Part shown: positions 8,528-17,172 of the stretch, piece by piece | How the letters are laid out: each line of letters starts with the position of its first letter | Position numbering within the stretch: the first letter of the stretch is position 1 | Assembly: GCA_036389375.1 (NCBI GenBank) | Contig: DASVQA010000175.1 | Coordinates: forward strand, 1-30,943 | Direction of reading: 5' to 3' | DNA length: 30,943 nt | From: QHXQ01 sp036389375 | GTDB taxonomy: Bacteria > Acidobacteriota > Blastocatellia > Pyrinomonadales > Pyrinomonadaceae | Notes under the pieces: model-generated | Told to the model about the DNA's origin: nothing | The model's input: the letters and a program-made list of their open reading frames with translations, nothing else | Databases searched by the model: none | Program-made: the position numbers and the translations under genes

Positions 8528-10594
8528 CTAGTTGCGCGCCGCCGGTGTGATCTTCAGCGTCAGACGCTCCGTGCCGCGTATGACTTCGACCTCGTACTCT
8601 TGGCCCGCTTTCATCTCGCCGAGCGCGTAGGTGTAGTCGTAGACGTTGTGTATGTCGCGCCCGGCAAGTCTCACGACGCGGTCGCCCGCGCGCAGACCCG
8701 CTTTGGCGGCCGGCGAATCATCGCGCACGCCGTCGAGTTTCAAGCCGTCGCTGCTGTCGGCGTAATTCGGGATCGTGCCGAGATAGACGCGGAAGCCGAT
8801 GCTGCGCCCCTGCGCGTTGTCGCTCTTGGCCTGCGTGTAGGTCAGGCGCTTATCGTTTGCGTCAACGGCGTTGACGAGATCGCGGACGACGGCGACGATG
8901 CCGGCTGCGCCCGCGTAATTGAGTTTCTCGGCCGTGTCCGAAGGCTTGTGATAATCCTCGTGCGTGCCCGTCCAGAAGAAGAGGACGGGAATCTGTTTGG
9001 CGTAGAACGACGAGTGATCGCTCGGCCCGTAGCCATCTTCATTGAGCGTGAGCGTAAAGCGCGGGCGCGGCGCGGCCGTCACGACGACCTGCCCGTTGGC
9101 GGCCGTTACAAGCGGCACTTCGCCATGCGCGGCCGTGTCGCTTGAGACGGGGATGCCGGCCGCCGCGACGCGCACGTTGAGTTGACTGTTGGCGTGCGCC
9201 AACAGGTCGCGCCACTCTGCGGCCGTGCCCACGCCGCCGACGATCAGTTTATCATTCTGCAACCGCCCGATCATGTCCATGTTGATCATCGCAACCGTCT
9301 GCGCGAGCGGGCGCGCCGGGTGTTCGACGTAATAAGCCGAGCCGAGCAAGCCCTCCTCTTCGCCGCCGAACGCGACGAAGACAAGCGTGCGGCGCGGGCG
9401 CGGGCTGGCGGCGGTAAACAGGCGCGCGAGTTCGAGCAGGGCGGCCGTGCCCGAAGCGTTGTCGTCCGCGCCGTGATGAATCTCGCCCGCGCGCGGCGCA
9501 AGACTGCCCTGCCCGCCGCGCCCCAAGTGATCGTAGTGTGCGCCGATGACGAGGACTTCATCTTTCAATTTCGGGTCGCGGCCATCGAGCACGCCGACGA
9601 CGTTTGCGGCCGGTGCTTGGCGGCGCACAAGATCGGTCGTCAGGCTGAACGCGATGTTCTTGAGCGCGGTGGAAAAATGCTTGCGCCCGGAGGTCGCGCC
9701 CTGCGGCGCAGCAGTTGGCGCGCTCATCTGTGGCGCACCGCCCGGTTGCATGCTTGTCGTCTGGCCCAAGAGCGCGCCTTCCAGTTCCTCGAAGCCTGCG
9801 GTGGGCGTGGCTGCGGCTTCGATGGCGCGACGCGCGACCTGCCGCGAGATGATGACGACGGGCAGACCGGCATCGCCTGCCGCTTCGTTATCCAGACGCG
9901 CCCATGCGAGCCGGTCGTCCGCGAAATTCTCTTTGCGCGTGATGAGGACGAGGGCGCGCGCGCCGTGATCGCGCGCTGCCGCCGCCTTGAAGCGCAGGTC
10001 GTTGTAACGCACAAACTGTCCATGTGGATTATCGCCGTCGGGCGTGCCGACGAAGGCGAGCGCGATCTTGTGCTGCACGTCCACGCCCGCGTAGTCGTCG
10101 TGGTTCAGATCATTGGCCGTGATGCCGTAGCCGACGTAGACGACGGGGCTGTTCTCGACGTGCGCGTTCGCGCTCCAGGCGAGCGGCATCCAGTCTTCAC
10201 CGACCCGCAGGTCGAGTCCCGTAGAGACCATAGTGCCTGCGCGCTCGCTTGTGTTTCGCGTAAACGTCATCGCGTTGCCCTTGCCCAGTTCGACGGCGGC
10301 GACGTAAGGGAATGATTGCAGGTACGAGGCGGACTGTGCGTCCGCCGGCCCGCCGGGTTTCAAGCCCAACCGTTTGAACTCGTCGGCCACGTAGCGCGCC
10401 GCCGCCTCTGCGCCCGGCGTGCCCGTGCGCCGCCCGTCGAGTTTGTCAGACGCAAGATAGGTCACGTCGGCGCGCAACCGTTCCGCGCTCGGCGCATCGC
10501 TCGGCGCACGCTGCTGCTGTTGCGCTGGCGCGGCGCACGTAAACAGAACGAGAAACAGGGCGAGCGAAATTGTGCGGCGCATGATGTAGTTCAT
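8528..10594 (-). CDS. Secreted M28 family zinc aminopeptidase with PA insert and C-terminal PDZ domain
   Basis: This 688-residue protein has a signal peptide (basic MRRT, hydrophobic core, cleavage after about CAAPAQ). The M28 catalytic core carries the two-zinc ligands in order: H353 in HYDHLG, D377/D378 in HHGADDN, the catalytic E412-E414 in GGEEEG, D440 in NMDMIG, and a final His in EDYHKPSDT. The region from about residue 145 to 260 between the N-terminal part and the core fits a protease-associated insert. The last 80 residues (DSPAAKAGLRAGDRVVRLAG) form a PDZ domain. The likely role is periplasmic or extracellular peptide trimming. A PD40 propeller gene lies 158 bp upstream on the same strand. 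Start choice between 10594 and 10582 is not decisive; the first has a weak GGA upstream. Confidence 0.92.
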   Translation of the reverse strand: MNYIMRRTISLALFLVLFTCAAPAQQQQRAPSDAPSAERLRADVTYLASDKLDGRRTGTPGAEAAARYVADEFKRLGLKPGGPADAQSASYLQSFPYVAAVELGKGNAMTFTRNTSERAGTMVSTGLDLRVGEDWMPLAWSANAHVENSPVVYVGYGITANDLNHDDYAGVDVQHKIALAFVGTPDGDNPHGQFVRYNDLRFKAAAARDHGARALVLITRKENFADDRLAWARLDNEAAGDAGLPVVIISRQVARRAIEAAATPTAGFEELEGALLGQTTSMQPGGAPQMSAPTAAPQGATSGRKHFSTALKNIAFSLTTDLVRRQAPAANVVGVLDGRDPKLKDEVLVIGAHYDHLGRGGQGSLAPRAGEIHHGADDNASGTAALLELARLFTAASPRPRRTLVFVAFGGEEEGLLGSAYYVEHPARPLAQTVAMINMDMIGRLQNDKLIVGGVGTAAEWRDLLAHANSQLNVRVAAAGIPVSSDTAAHGEVPLVTAANGQVVVTAAPRPRFTLTLNEDGYGPSDHSSFYAKQIPVLFFWTGTHEDYHKPSDTAEKLNYAGAAGIVAVVRDLVNAVDANDKRLTYTQAKSDNAQGRSIGFRVYLGTIPNYADSSDGLKLDGVRDDSPAAKAGLRAGDRVVRLAGRDIHNVYDYTYALGEMKAGQEYEVEVIRGTERLTLKITPAARN

Positions 10595-10752
10595 AACTTA
10601 TTTCCAATCCGGCGGGCCGGTCAAAAATCTTTGTCCCATGAAGTCAGACGAAACAAGCTGCAAGGATGGGCACGAAAGCAAGGCGCGCAATTAGTGTTTT
10701 CTGTTGCCGTCCCGGTTCGTGGCTGGTATCGGAAGCGGCCGCGCGCCGTGCG

Positions 10753-11814
10753 CTAGTTGACCCAGTCGGCGATGAAGACGTTGGTGTCGCCCCTGACTTG
10801 GGCGTTGCGGTTCGAGGCAAAGACCAGCCGCCTGCCGTCGGGCGAAAACATCGGGAAGCCGTCGAAGGTGTCGCTGAAGGTGATGCGTTCGAGGTTCGTC
10901 CCGTCCACATCTACCGCGAAGAGATCGAAGTTGCGCCCCTTCGGATCGTTCAGATTCGAGGCGAAGATGATGCGTTTGCCGTTGGGGAAGAAATAGGGCG
11001 CAAAACTGGCCGCGTTCAGGTGCGTCACCTGCTGTTTGTGCGAGCCGTCCGCATCCATCACCCAGAGTTCAAACACGGTCGGCTCGATAACGCCCTCGGC
11101 AAGCTTCTGTTTGTAGCGCGCCACCTGTTCGGGCGTCTGCGGGTGATAAGCGCGATAGACGATCCGCCGGCCGTCGCGCGAGAAGAAGGGGCCGCCGTCG
11201 TAACCAAGTTCGGTGGTCAACCGCTTGATGTTGCGCCCGTCGGCATCCATCGTATAGATGTCGAGGTCGCCGCTCCGCATCGAGGTGAAGACGATCTTTT
11301 TGCCGTTGGTCGAGATGGTCGCTTCGGCGTCGTAGCCGTCCACGTCGGTCAACTGTTTCAAATCAGCACCGTCGGGTCTGGCCGTGAAAATATCGTAGCT
11401 CGCATAGATCGGCCACACGTAGCCTTTCGCGTAGTCAGGCCGCGGCGGGCATTGCCGCGCAGCGGCGTGCGTCGAAGCGTAGAGCACGCGCTGCCCGTTG
11501 GGGAAGAAGTAGGAGCAGGTGGTGCGCCCCGCGCCGGTCGAGATCATACGCACGTTTGAGCCGTCGGCGCGCATCGTGTAAATCTGGTCGCACTCTAACT
11601 GGTCGCGCTTCGATTGAAAGATCAACTGCCGGCCGTCGCCGCTAAAATAGGCCTCGGCGTTCTCGCCGCCGAACGTCAACTGGCGGACGTTGCGCAGGTG
11701 GCGCTCGGCCGGCAACTCGACGGCGGCAGGTGCGGCCGGTGGCGGCGACTGCGCTAGCGCGACGGCCAGCCAAAGGAGGGCGCAGCCGCAGAGCAGGATT
11801 ATTCTGTTCATCAT
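10753..11814 (-). CDS. Secreted TolB-like PD40 beta-propeller protein
   Basis: This 353-residue protein begins with a signal peptide (MMNRIILLCGCALLWLAVAL) and then consists almost wholly of repeated PD40/WD40-like units. Each has a motif of the type FSxDGRxLxFxS followed by aspartate-rich IYTMxADG strands, as in SGDGRQLIFQSKRD, STNGKKIVFTSMRSG and SPDGRRLVFASNRN. About six blades can be seen, the size of a single propeller. Such proteins resemble the TolB C-terminal domain and are common in Acidobacteriota; they act by protein binding in the periplasm. No catalytic domain is attached. It precedes the M28 peptidase on the same strand at 158 bp, so co-regulation is possible but not shown. The 220 bp upstream hold no gene and no clear promoter. 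Confidence 0.88.
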   Translation of the reverse strand: MMNRIILLCGCALLWLAVALAQSPPPAAPAAVELPAERHLRNVRQLTFGGENAEAYFSGDGRQLIFQSKRDQLECDQIYTMRADGSNVRMISTGAGRTTCSYFFPNGQRVLYASTHAAARQCPPRPDYAKGYVWPIYASYDIFTARPDGADLKQLTDVDGYDAEATISTNGKKIVFTSMRSGDLDIYTMDADGRNIKRLTTELGYDGGPFFSRDGRRIVYRAYHPQTPEQVARYKQKLAEGVIEPTVFELWVMDADGSHKQQVTHLNAASFAPYFFPNGKRIIFASNLNDPKGRNFDLFAVDVDGTNLERITFSDTFDGFPMFSPDGRRLVFASNRNAQVRGDTNVFIADWVN

Positions 11815-12034
11815 CTTCAGGTTTGAATCGGCGTGTCTTTAAGGTTGTCAGGGCCGCCGGGAGTCTGTCAGGTCGGTCGTATTGTAACGCATGCGCCGCG
11901 CAGCCGCCGAAGCGCGCAAGGCGGCGTTCGCTCTGATTTGAGCAGAAGCCGCTGCGCGTTCAGCCGTTTGCGGCGGTGCAAAAATGTAGACGCGCTCGAC
12001 CGCGCAGCGCGCCCTGAACCAATGCGCCCGCGCT

Positions 12035-13120
12035 TCAGCCGTGTTTGCGCTCAAACTCGCGCATGAACTCGACGAGCGCCTCACAACCGGCGCGCGGAAA
12101 AGCGTTGTAGACGGAGGCGCGGATGCCGCCGACCGAGCGGTGGCCCTTCAAGCCGTCGAGGCCGGCGGCGCTCGCCTCTTTGGCAAACTGCTTCTCCAAC
12201 TCTTCAGATGGCAAGCGGAACGTGACATTCATCAGCGAGCGCGCTTCGCGGGCGGCGTGCGGGCGATAAAAGTCGGTCGCATCAATCGCGTCGTAGATGA
12301 GTTTGGCCTTCGCCTCGTTCGCGCGGTGCATCCCCTCAAGCCCGCCCTGCTCTTTGATCCACTGGCAGACGAGATCGAGGATGTATATGCCCCACGTGTT
12401 CGGCGTATTGTAGAGCGAATCGTTCTCGGCGTGCGTGCGATAGTCGAGCATCGTATGCAGCCCGTCGGGGATGCGCTGCAAGAGATCGTCGCGGATGATG
12501 ACGAGCGTGACGCCCGACGGCCCCAGATTCTTCTGCGCGCCCGCGTAGATGAGCGCGTACTTCGCCACGTCAACGGGGCGCGAGCAGATGTCGGACGAGG
12601 CGTCCGCGACGAGCGGCACGCTGCCGACCTCTGGCTCCGTCTGCCACTCGACGCCCTCAATCGTCTCGTTCGTCGTGATGTGGACGTAAGCCGCCTGCGG
12701 GTCGAGCTTAAACTCGTGCGCTTCCGGCACGCGCGTGTAGCGGCTATCGGCCATATCCGCCGCGACGTTTACCGTGCCCTGCCGCTTCGCCTCCTTCAAC
12801 GCCTTCTTGCCCCAACTGCCCGTGATGATGTAGTCGGCGCTCCCGCCGGCGGGCAGCAGGTTGATCGGGATCATCGAGAACTGAAGGCTCGCGCCGCCTT
12901 GCAGAAAGAGTATTTGATAGTTGTCGGGAATACCCAGCAGGTCGCGCAAGCCCTGTTTGGCGCTCTGGTGTATCTTGTCGAACGTCTCGGAGCGATGGCT
13001 GATCTCCATCACGGACATGCCGACCCCCGCGAGATTCAACATCTCGCGCTGCGCCTGCTCCAACACCGGCAGCGGCAACACGGCGGGGCCGGCACTGAAG
13101 TTAAAGATTCTCTCAGTCAT
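12035..13120 (-). CDS. serC: Phosphoserine aminotransferase
   Basis: This 361-residue protein has the hallmark start of SerC (IFNFSAGPAVLP), the GGASLQF loop, and the PLP-lysine segment YAGAQKNLGPSG. Length is the usual 360. It converts 3-phosphohydroxypyruvate and glutamate to phosphoserine and 2-oxoglutarate. The fold is class V aminotransferase. The start at 13120 has GAGGG about 9 bases upstream. It is the last gene of a run with SerA, but a heptamer-repeat hairpin (13144-13215) lies between it and the preceding SDR gene, which could limit transcription into it or supply RNA stability. No SerB phosphatase gene is seen in the window. Confidence 0.96.
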   Translation of the reverse strand: MTERIFNFSAGPAVLPLPVLEQAQREMLNLAGVGMSVMEISHRSETFDKIHQSAKQGLRDLLGIPDNYQILFLQGGASLQFSMIPINLLPAGGSADYIITGSWGKKALKEAKRQGTVNVAADMADSRYTRVPEAHEFKLDPQAAYVHITTNETIEGVEWQTEPEVGSVPLVADASSDICSRPVDVAKYALIYAGAQKNLGPSGVTLVIIRDDLLQRIPDGLHTMLDYRTHAENDSLYNTPNTWGIYILDLVCQWIKEQGGLEGMHRANEAKAKLIYDAIDATDFYRPHAAREARSLMNVTFRLPSEELEKQFAKEASAAGLDGLKGHRSVGGIRASVYNAFPRAGCEALVEFMREFERKHG

Positions 13121-13143
13121 ATCTATGCCCTCATATAAGTAGT

Positions 13144-13215
13144 GGTCAGCGGTCAGCGGTTAGAGATCAGGCAAAACTTTTTCTGCAACTGACCTCTAAT
13201 CTCTGACCTCTGACC
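13144..13215. repeat. Heptamer-repeat hairpin element, copy 1
   Basis: Inverted arms 13144-13170 and 13189-13215 (27 bases, 4 mismatches) surround an 18-base loop. The arms are built of degenerate 7-base units such as GGTCAGC and GACCTCT. A 61-base core (13158-13218) matches the second copy at 30136-30196 with five differences. The stop codon and last codons of the SDR gene lie inside it. Confidence 0.9.
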
Positions 13216-14005
13216 TCTCTCTATCTGGTTTCATGCTTGTGCGGATGGCGCTGCCGGCGATGCGCGTGACGACGGAGCGCGGCAGCAACCGTTCGGCTTC
13301 AGTTTGCAGGTAGTTGAGCCAACCCGAAATGATATGGCTGCGCCCGCGCTCAAGCCCGCGCAAGGCCGTCTCGACCACCGCTTCGGGCGTCTGCGTGATC
13401 CTGAGCGGCGGCGACTGGCCCATCTGCGCCGCGTCGAAGAAGTTTGTGTTCGTCACGCCCGGACAGAGCGCCAGCACTTTAATGCCGCGCGCGCGATTCT
13501 CTTCCCACAGCGCCTCGGAGAACGACAGCACAAACGCTTTCGTCGCCGCATACGTCGCCATGTAAGGCACGGGCTGGAAGGCGGCGGTCGAGGCGACGTT
13601 GATGATGGTGCCGCGTTTGCGTTCACGCATCGGCGCGAGGTAGAGGTGCGTCAACGCAACCAGCGCTTTGATGTTCAGATCGATCATGTTCAACTCGCGC
13701 GCCAGATCGAGCGCCGCGAACTCGCCCATCGAACCAAAGCCCGCGTTGTTGATTAACGTTTCAATCTCTAACCCGCGCGCGTTCGTCTCGGCCAACAGAC
13801 GCTCCGGCGCATCTGCTTCGCTCAAGTCCAGCGCGACGGATTGCGCCTGTATGTTGCCATGCGCGCGCCCAAGTTCGTTGCAGAGCGCATTCAACCTGTC
13901 GCCTGAGCGCGCCACCAGCACGACGTTCTCGCCCCGCGCCGCCCATCGCCGCGCAAACACCTCGCCGATGCCGCTCGATGCGCCCGTGATGAGCGTTGCT
14001 TTCAT
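13196..14005 (-). CDS. Short-chain dehydrogenase/reductase
   Basis: This 269-residue protein shows the classical SDR layout: cofactor loop TGASSGIG (residues 7-14), NNAGFG, an active-site serine strand (INVASTAA) and the YAATK catalytic Tyr/Lys. The substrate cannot be told from sequence. The Arg just after the second strand (LVARSGDR) suggests NADP(H) preference. Its ATG abuts the SerA stop codon directly (TAGATG), so translation is coupled to SerA. The last residues, about MKPDRERSEVRD, are encoded by a copy of the intergenic heptamer repeat, which also provides the stop, so the native C-terminus may have been replaced or extended. Confidence 0.92.
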   Translation of the reverse strand: MKATLITGASSGIGEVFARRWAARGENVVLVARSGDRLNALCNELGRAHGNIQAQSVALDLSEADAPERLLAETNARGLEIETLINNAGFGSMGEFAALDLARELNMIDLNIKALVALTHLYLAPMRERKRGTIINVASTAAFQPVPYMATYAATKAFVLSFSEALWEENRARGIKVLALCPGVTNTNFFDAAQMGQSPPLRITQTPEAVVETALRGLERGRSHIISGWLNYLQTEAERLLPRSVVTRIAGSAIRTSMKPDRERSEVRD

Positions 14006-15214
14006 CTAGGCTCTAAGCTCCAACAGATCGAGTTCGATGATGTCCGCGTTCTCGGCGCGCAGGCGTTCTAATGTCTCGCGCGCCGGCGCGGCTTCGAGGT
14101 TAATGCGGGCGACGGCCGCTTCTGCGCCCTCGAAGATAATGTTCTCCATCTCCTGCACGTTGATCTCGGCGGCGCGGATCGCGCCGAGCACCGCCGCGAG
14201 CACGCCGGGGCGGTCGCGGTGGCGCACAACGAGCAGGTGCGTGGCGGGCGTGCGCGCCGCGAGGTTGACGACGTTCGGGACTTTGCCCGTCTCCTTGAAC
14301 GTGCGGACGATGCGGACGGTCTCGGCGGCGATGGCTTCCTGCGCCTGCTCGGTCGAAGCGCCGATGTGGTGCGTGCCGTACAGGCTCGGCTCGCGTGCGA
14401 TCTCGTCCGTGAACTCGCCCGCGGCCGAGGTTGGCTCGTTGGCATACACGTCCAGCCCCGCGCGAATCCGGCCTGCGCGCAACGCGTCCGTGAGCGCCGC
14501 CTGATCAACCACTTCGCCGCGCGCCGTGTTGATGAAGTACGCGCCTGCACGCATTGCGCCAAAGAAGTCCGCGCCGAGAAAGTTGCGCGTCGCAGGATTG
14601 AGCGCGACGTGTACGCTCACGATGTCGGCGGCGCGCGCAACCTCGACGGGGCTATCCCTGCGTTCAACGCCAAGTTCTTCCGCGCGCTCCGGCGTGAGGC
14701 TGCGACTCCACGCGACGACGGGCATACCAAAGGCGCGCGCGCGCGTGATTACCTCCTGCCCGATCTGACCCGTGCCGACGAGGCCGAGCGTGCGCCCGTA
14801 GAGGCCGCGCGCCTTGGAGAACTCTTTCTTGTCCCAACGCCCCGCGCGCAGGGCGATGACGTTGTCGGCGATGCGCCGGTCGAGCGCGAGGATGAGCGCG
14901 AAGGTCAATTCAGCGACGGCGATGGAATTTTTGCCGGGACAGTTCGAGACGTAGATGCCGCGCCGCGAGGCCGCCGCCACGTCAATCGTGTTGTAACCTG
15001 CGCCCGCGCGCACGATGAGTTTGAGCGGCCCCGCATCGAGCATCGGCTCGGTCACTTTCGTCCCGCGCACGACGAGCACTTCCGGCGCGTAGCCGCGCAG
15101 CGCCTCGACCAGCGCCTCGTCCTTCACGTCCGGCTGATACGAGAAATCGCAACCGGCCGCGTCCAATCCGTCGCGCCCCGATTGTTCAAACTTGTCAGCG
15201 ATGAGCACCTTCAT
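14006..15214 (-). CDS. serA: D-3-phosphoglycerate dehydrogenase with ACT domain
   Basis: This 402-residue protein has an N-terminal 2-hydroxyacid dehydrogenase catalytic domain, a Rossmann domain with the NAD motif GLVGTGQIGQEV, the NTARGEVVD catalytic Arg region, and HHIGAST with the catalytic His. A C-terminal ACT domain starts near residue 325 (LLVVRHRDRPGVLAAVLG). It lacks the extra ASB domain of longer SerA forms. It makes 3-phosphohydroxypyruvate for SerC, and the ACT domain usually senses serine. It starts 6 bp after the GNAT gene stop and abuts the SDR gene start, so it is inside a tight operon. Confidence 0.95.
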   Translation of the reverse strand: MKVLIADKFEQSGRDGLDAAGCDFSYQPDVKDEALVEALRGYAPEVLVVRGTKVTEPMLDAGPLKLIVRAGAGYNTIDVAAASRRGIYVSNCPGKNSIAVAELTFALILALDRRIADNVIALRAGRWDKKEFSKARGLYGRTLGLVGTGQIGQEVITRARAFGMPVVAWSRSLTPERAEELGVERRDSPVEVARAADIVSVHVALNPATRNFLGADFFGAMRAGAYFINTARGEVVDQAALTDALRAGRIRAGLDVYANEPTSAAGEFTDEIAREPSLYGTHHIGASTEQAQEAIAAETVRIVRTFKETGKVPNVVNLAARTPATHLLVVRHRDRPGVLAAVLGAIRAAEINVQEMENIIFEGAEAAVARINLEAAPARETLERLRAENADIIELDLLELRA

Positions 15215-15220
15215 CTGTCT

Positions 15221-15778
15221 TTAGCCTTTCGCCTCGTGCCGCCCATGCGCGACGTAGAGACCCGGGCGCGGCACGAACTCGGCGCGCGAGATCGCGTAGA
15301 GCACGCAACGACTACCGTAGTGCAAAGCCTCGCGCTCGAATTTCATCCCCGCCTTTTCCATCACGCGCCGCGAGCCTATGTTCTCCGGGATGGCGACGGC
15401 GACGATGCGCGCAAGCCCCGCCTGCTCGAAACCGTAACGCAGGCAGGCCGCGGCCGCCTCCGTCGCGTAGCCTTGCCCCCAGAACTCTTTGGCGAAGCCG
15501 TAGCCGACTTCGATCTCGCCCGTCTCCTCCAACGGCTGCAACCCGCCCCAGCCGATCATCTCGCCATCAACCTTGCGGTTGATCGCCGACATCCCGAAGC
15601 CGTAACGCTCGTGGCAATCAAGATAGAACTGTAAGCGCCGCGTGACCGCCTCCGGCGCTTGCATCGCCGCCCCGCCGATGTAGCGCGACACTTCATCGTC
15701 CGCGCGCAACTGGATCAACCTCGGCAGGTCGTCAGCCGTCAGCGGCCGGATCAACAATCTGTCAGTTTCGATGTGCAA
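15221..15778 (-). CDS. GNAT N-acetyltransferase, RimJ/RimL type (TTG start)
   Basis: From the TTG at 15778 the protein is 185 residues and begins (M)HIETDRLLIRPL, the usual first strand of RimJ/RimL-type acetyltransferases. Acetyl-CoA binding is shown by EFWGQGYATEA, followed by the ENIGSRRVMEKAG helix. The open frame reaches an ATG at 15859, but that would overlap the DUF1015 gene by 49 bp and add 27 unconserved residues. The TTG is preceded by GAGGTGG at 7 bases. It could acetylate a protein N-terminus or a small amine; the target is unknown. It lies between DUF1015 and SerA in the operon. Confidence 0.88.
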   Translation of the reverse strand: MHIETDRLLIRPLTADDLPRLIQLRADDEVSRYIGGAAMQAPEAVTRRLQFYLDCHERYGFGMSAINRKVDGEMIGWGGLQPLEETGEIEVGYGFAKEFWGQGYATEAAAACLRYGFEQAGLARIVAVAIPENIGSRRVMEKAGMKFEREALHYGSRCVLYAISRAEFVPRPGLYVAHGRHEAKG

Positions 15779-15810
15779 CTTGAAGCCACCTCGCCGGCTA
15801 TGCGCCGCGC

Positions 15811-17043
15811 TCAAATACGATGAATCAATAGTCCGTCGCGCAACTTCGGCTCGAACCAAGTGGACTTGGGCGGCATGATGCCGTTGGCGTCCGAGACGCG
15901 CAGCAGATCATCAATGGTCGTCGCCGGGAGCGAGAAAGCGACCGCCGCGCGCCCCGCGTCAACGAGGCGTTCTAGTTCGGCGGGGCCGCGTATGCCGCCG
16001 ACGAAATCTATGCGCTTATCTGTCCGCACGTCCTTGATACCCAGAACGGGATCGAGCAGATGCGCCTGCAAGATGCTCACGTCGAGCGTGGCGGTCGGGT
16101 CTGCTGCGGCGTCGTGCGCTGTGTCGCCGTTGAACTTCAAACCGTACCAGCGCCCGCCGAGATACATGCTGAAATGGCCCGGCGCGGGGGGCTGCGGCGT
16201 GCCGTTCTCGTCCACGTCGAACTGCTCCATGACGCGCGCCATGAAGGCGTCCGGCTGCAAGCCGTTCAAGTCCTTGACGACGCGGTTGTACGACAATATC
16301 TGCACCTGATCCGAGGGGAAGATGACGGCGAGAAAGCGGTTGTACTCTTCGTCGCCCGTGTGCTGCGCGTTCTGTGCGCGGAGCGTCGCGCGTGCGCGGC
16401 TGGCGCTGGCGGCGCGGTGATGCCCGTCTGCGATGTAGAGCAGGGGCACTTCGCCAAAAGCACGCACGAGTTGTTGCGGCGCGGGCGCGCGCCAGAGCGT
16501 GTGGCGGATGCCGTCGGGCGCGGTGAAATCATAGAGCGGCGGGCCAGACGTTTCGCCCGCGACGAGCGCATCTATGCGCCGGTCGGCCTGATAGGTGAGA
16601 AAGACGATACCGGTCTGTGCGCGCAAGGTGAGCATGTGGCGCGTGCGGTCGTCCTCTTTGTCGGGGCGCGTGCGCTCGTGCTTGCGGATCAGGTCGTTGT
16701 CGTACTCGTCTATCGAACAACACGCGGCGACGCCGACTTGCTCATGCGCGCCCATGACGAGCCGGTAGAGATACAGGCTCGGCTCGGCTTCTTCCGTTAA
16801 CGGGCACGATTCGATCAGCCGTTGGAAATTCTCGCCGGCCCGCTGATAGACGGCGTCGCTGTAGATGTCCGTGCCGTCGGGCAGATCGATCTCAGGGCGC
16901 GTGACGTGTAACAGGCTGAGCGGATTATCGGCGGCCAACTGACGCGCCTCTGCTGTGTTCACCACGTCATAGGGCACGCTCGCCACCTGCTCGACTTTTG
17001 CCACAGGCGGACGCAACGCACGAAACGGATAGATGACGGCCAC
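15811..17043 (-). CDS. DUF1015 family protein (COG4198), serine-cluster associated
   Basis: This 410-residue protein begins with a GTG at 17043, 7 bases after GAGGTG. DUF1015 hallmarks are IYPFRALRPP at the N-terminus, VPYDVVNTAEA, SLLHVTRPE, and LYIADGHHRAASA near residue 200. The DGHHR motif recalls ParB/sulfiredoxin-fold proteins, some of which are serine kinases; this link is inference. Members are often found next to serA and serC in other phyla as far as I recall, and here it is two genes from serA. Catalytic function is unproven. Family confidence is high, role confidence low. Confidence 0.9.
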   Translation of the reverse strand: MAVIYPFRALRPPVAKVEQVASVPYDVVNTAEARQLAADNPLSLLHVTRPEIDLPDGTDIYSDAVYQRAGENFQRLIESCPLTEEAEPSLYLYRLVMGAHEQVGVAACCSIDEYDNDLIRKHERTRPDKEDDRTRHMLTLRAQTGIVFLTYQADRRIDALVAGETSGPPLYDFTAPDGIRHTLWRAPAPQQLVRAFGEVPLLYIADGHHRAASASRARATLRAQNAQHTGDEEYNRFLAVIFPSDQVQILSYNRVVKDLNGLQPDAFMARVMEQFDVDENGTPQPPAPGHFSMYLGGRWYGLKFNGDTAHDAAADPTATLDVSILQAHLLDPVLGIKDVRTDKRIDFVGGIRGPAELERLVDAGRAAVAFSLPATTIDDLLRVSDANGIMPPKSTWFEPKLRDGLLIHRI

Positions 17044-17172
17044 GGTCGTTCACCTCGCTGACGGTAGATAATAATGCGGAGCTTTGGACTGATAAGACTA
17101 GCGGCACAACTGCACGTCAGTCAACACGAGGGGCGGATCGTTCGGGTCTGGGCCGGTTCTTTTGCGGCGCGC

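Noticed and set aside
9182..10315. 377-aa plus-strand open frame opposite the M28 peptidase
   Set aside because: Antisense to a clear peptidase with intact zinc ligands; no domain or ribosome site supports it.
10666..11559. 297-aa plus-strand open frame opposite the PD40 protein
   Set aside because: Shadow of the propeller repeats; its apparent repetitiveness comes from the PD40 units on the other strand.
12041..13138. 365-aa plus-strand open frame opposite serC
   Set aside because: Fully antisense to a textbook SerC; composition typical of a shadow frame.
13144..13215. CRISPR-like array, because of short direct repeats
   Set aside because: The units are 7 bases, contiguous and degenerate, without spacers; no cas genes are present.
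14219..15634. 471-aa plus-strand open frame opposite serA and the GNAT gene
   Set aside because: It is the antisense shadow of well-conserved genes; its translation is Arg/Ala/Glu-rich with no recognisable domain, as usual in GC-rich DNA.
15779..15859. N-terminal extension of the GNAT protein to the ATG at 15859
   Set aside because: It would overlap DUF1015 by 49 bp and add unconserved residues; the TTG at 15778 has a good ribosome site and the family's usual N-terminus.
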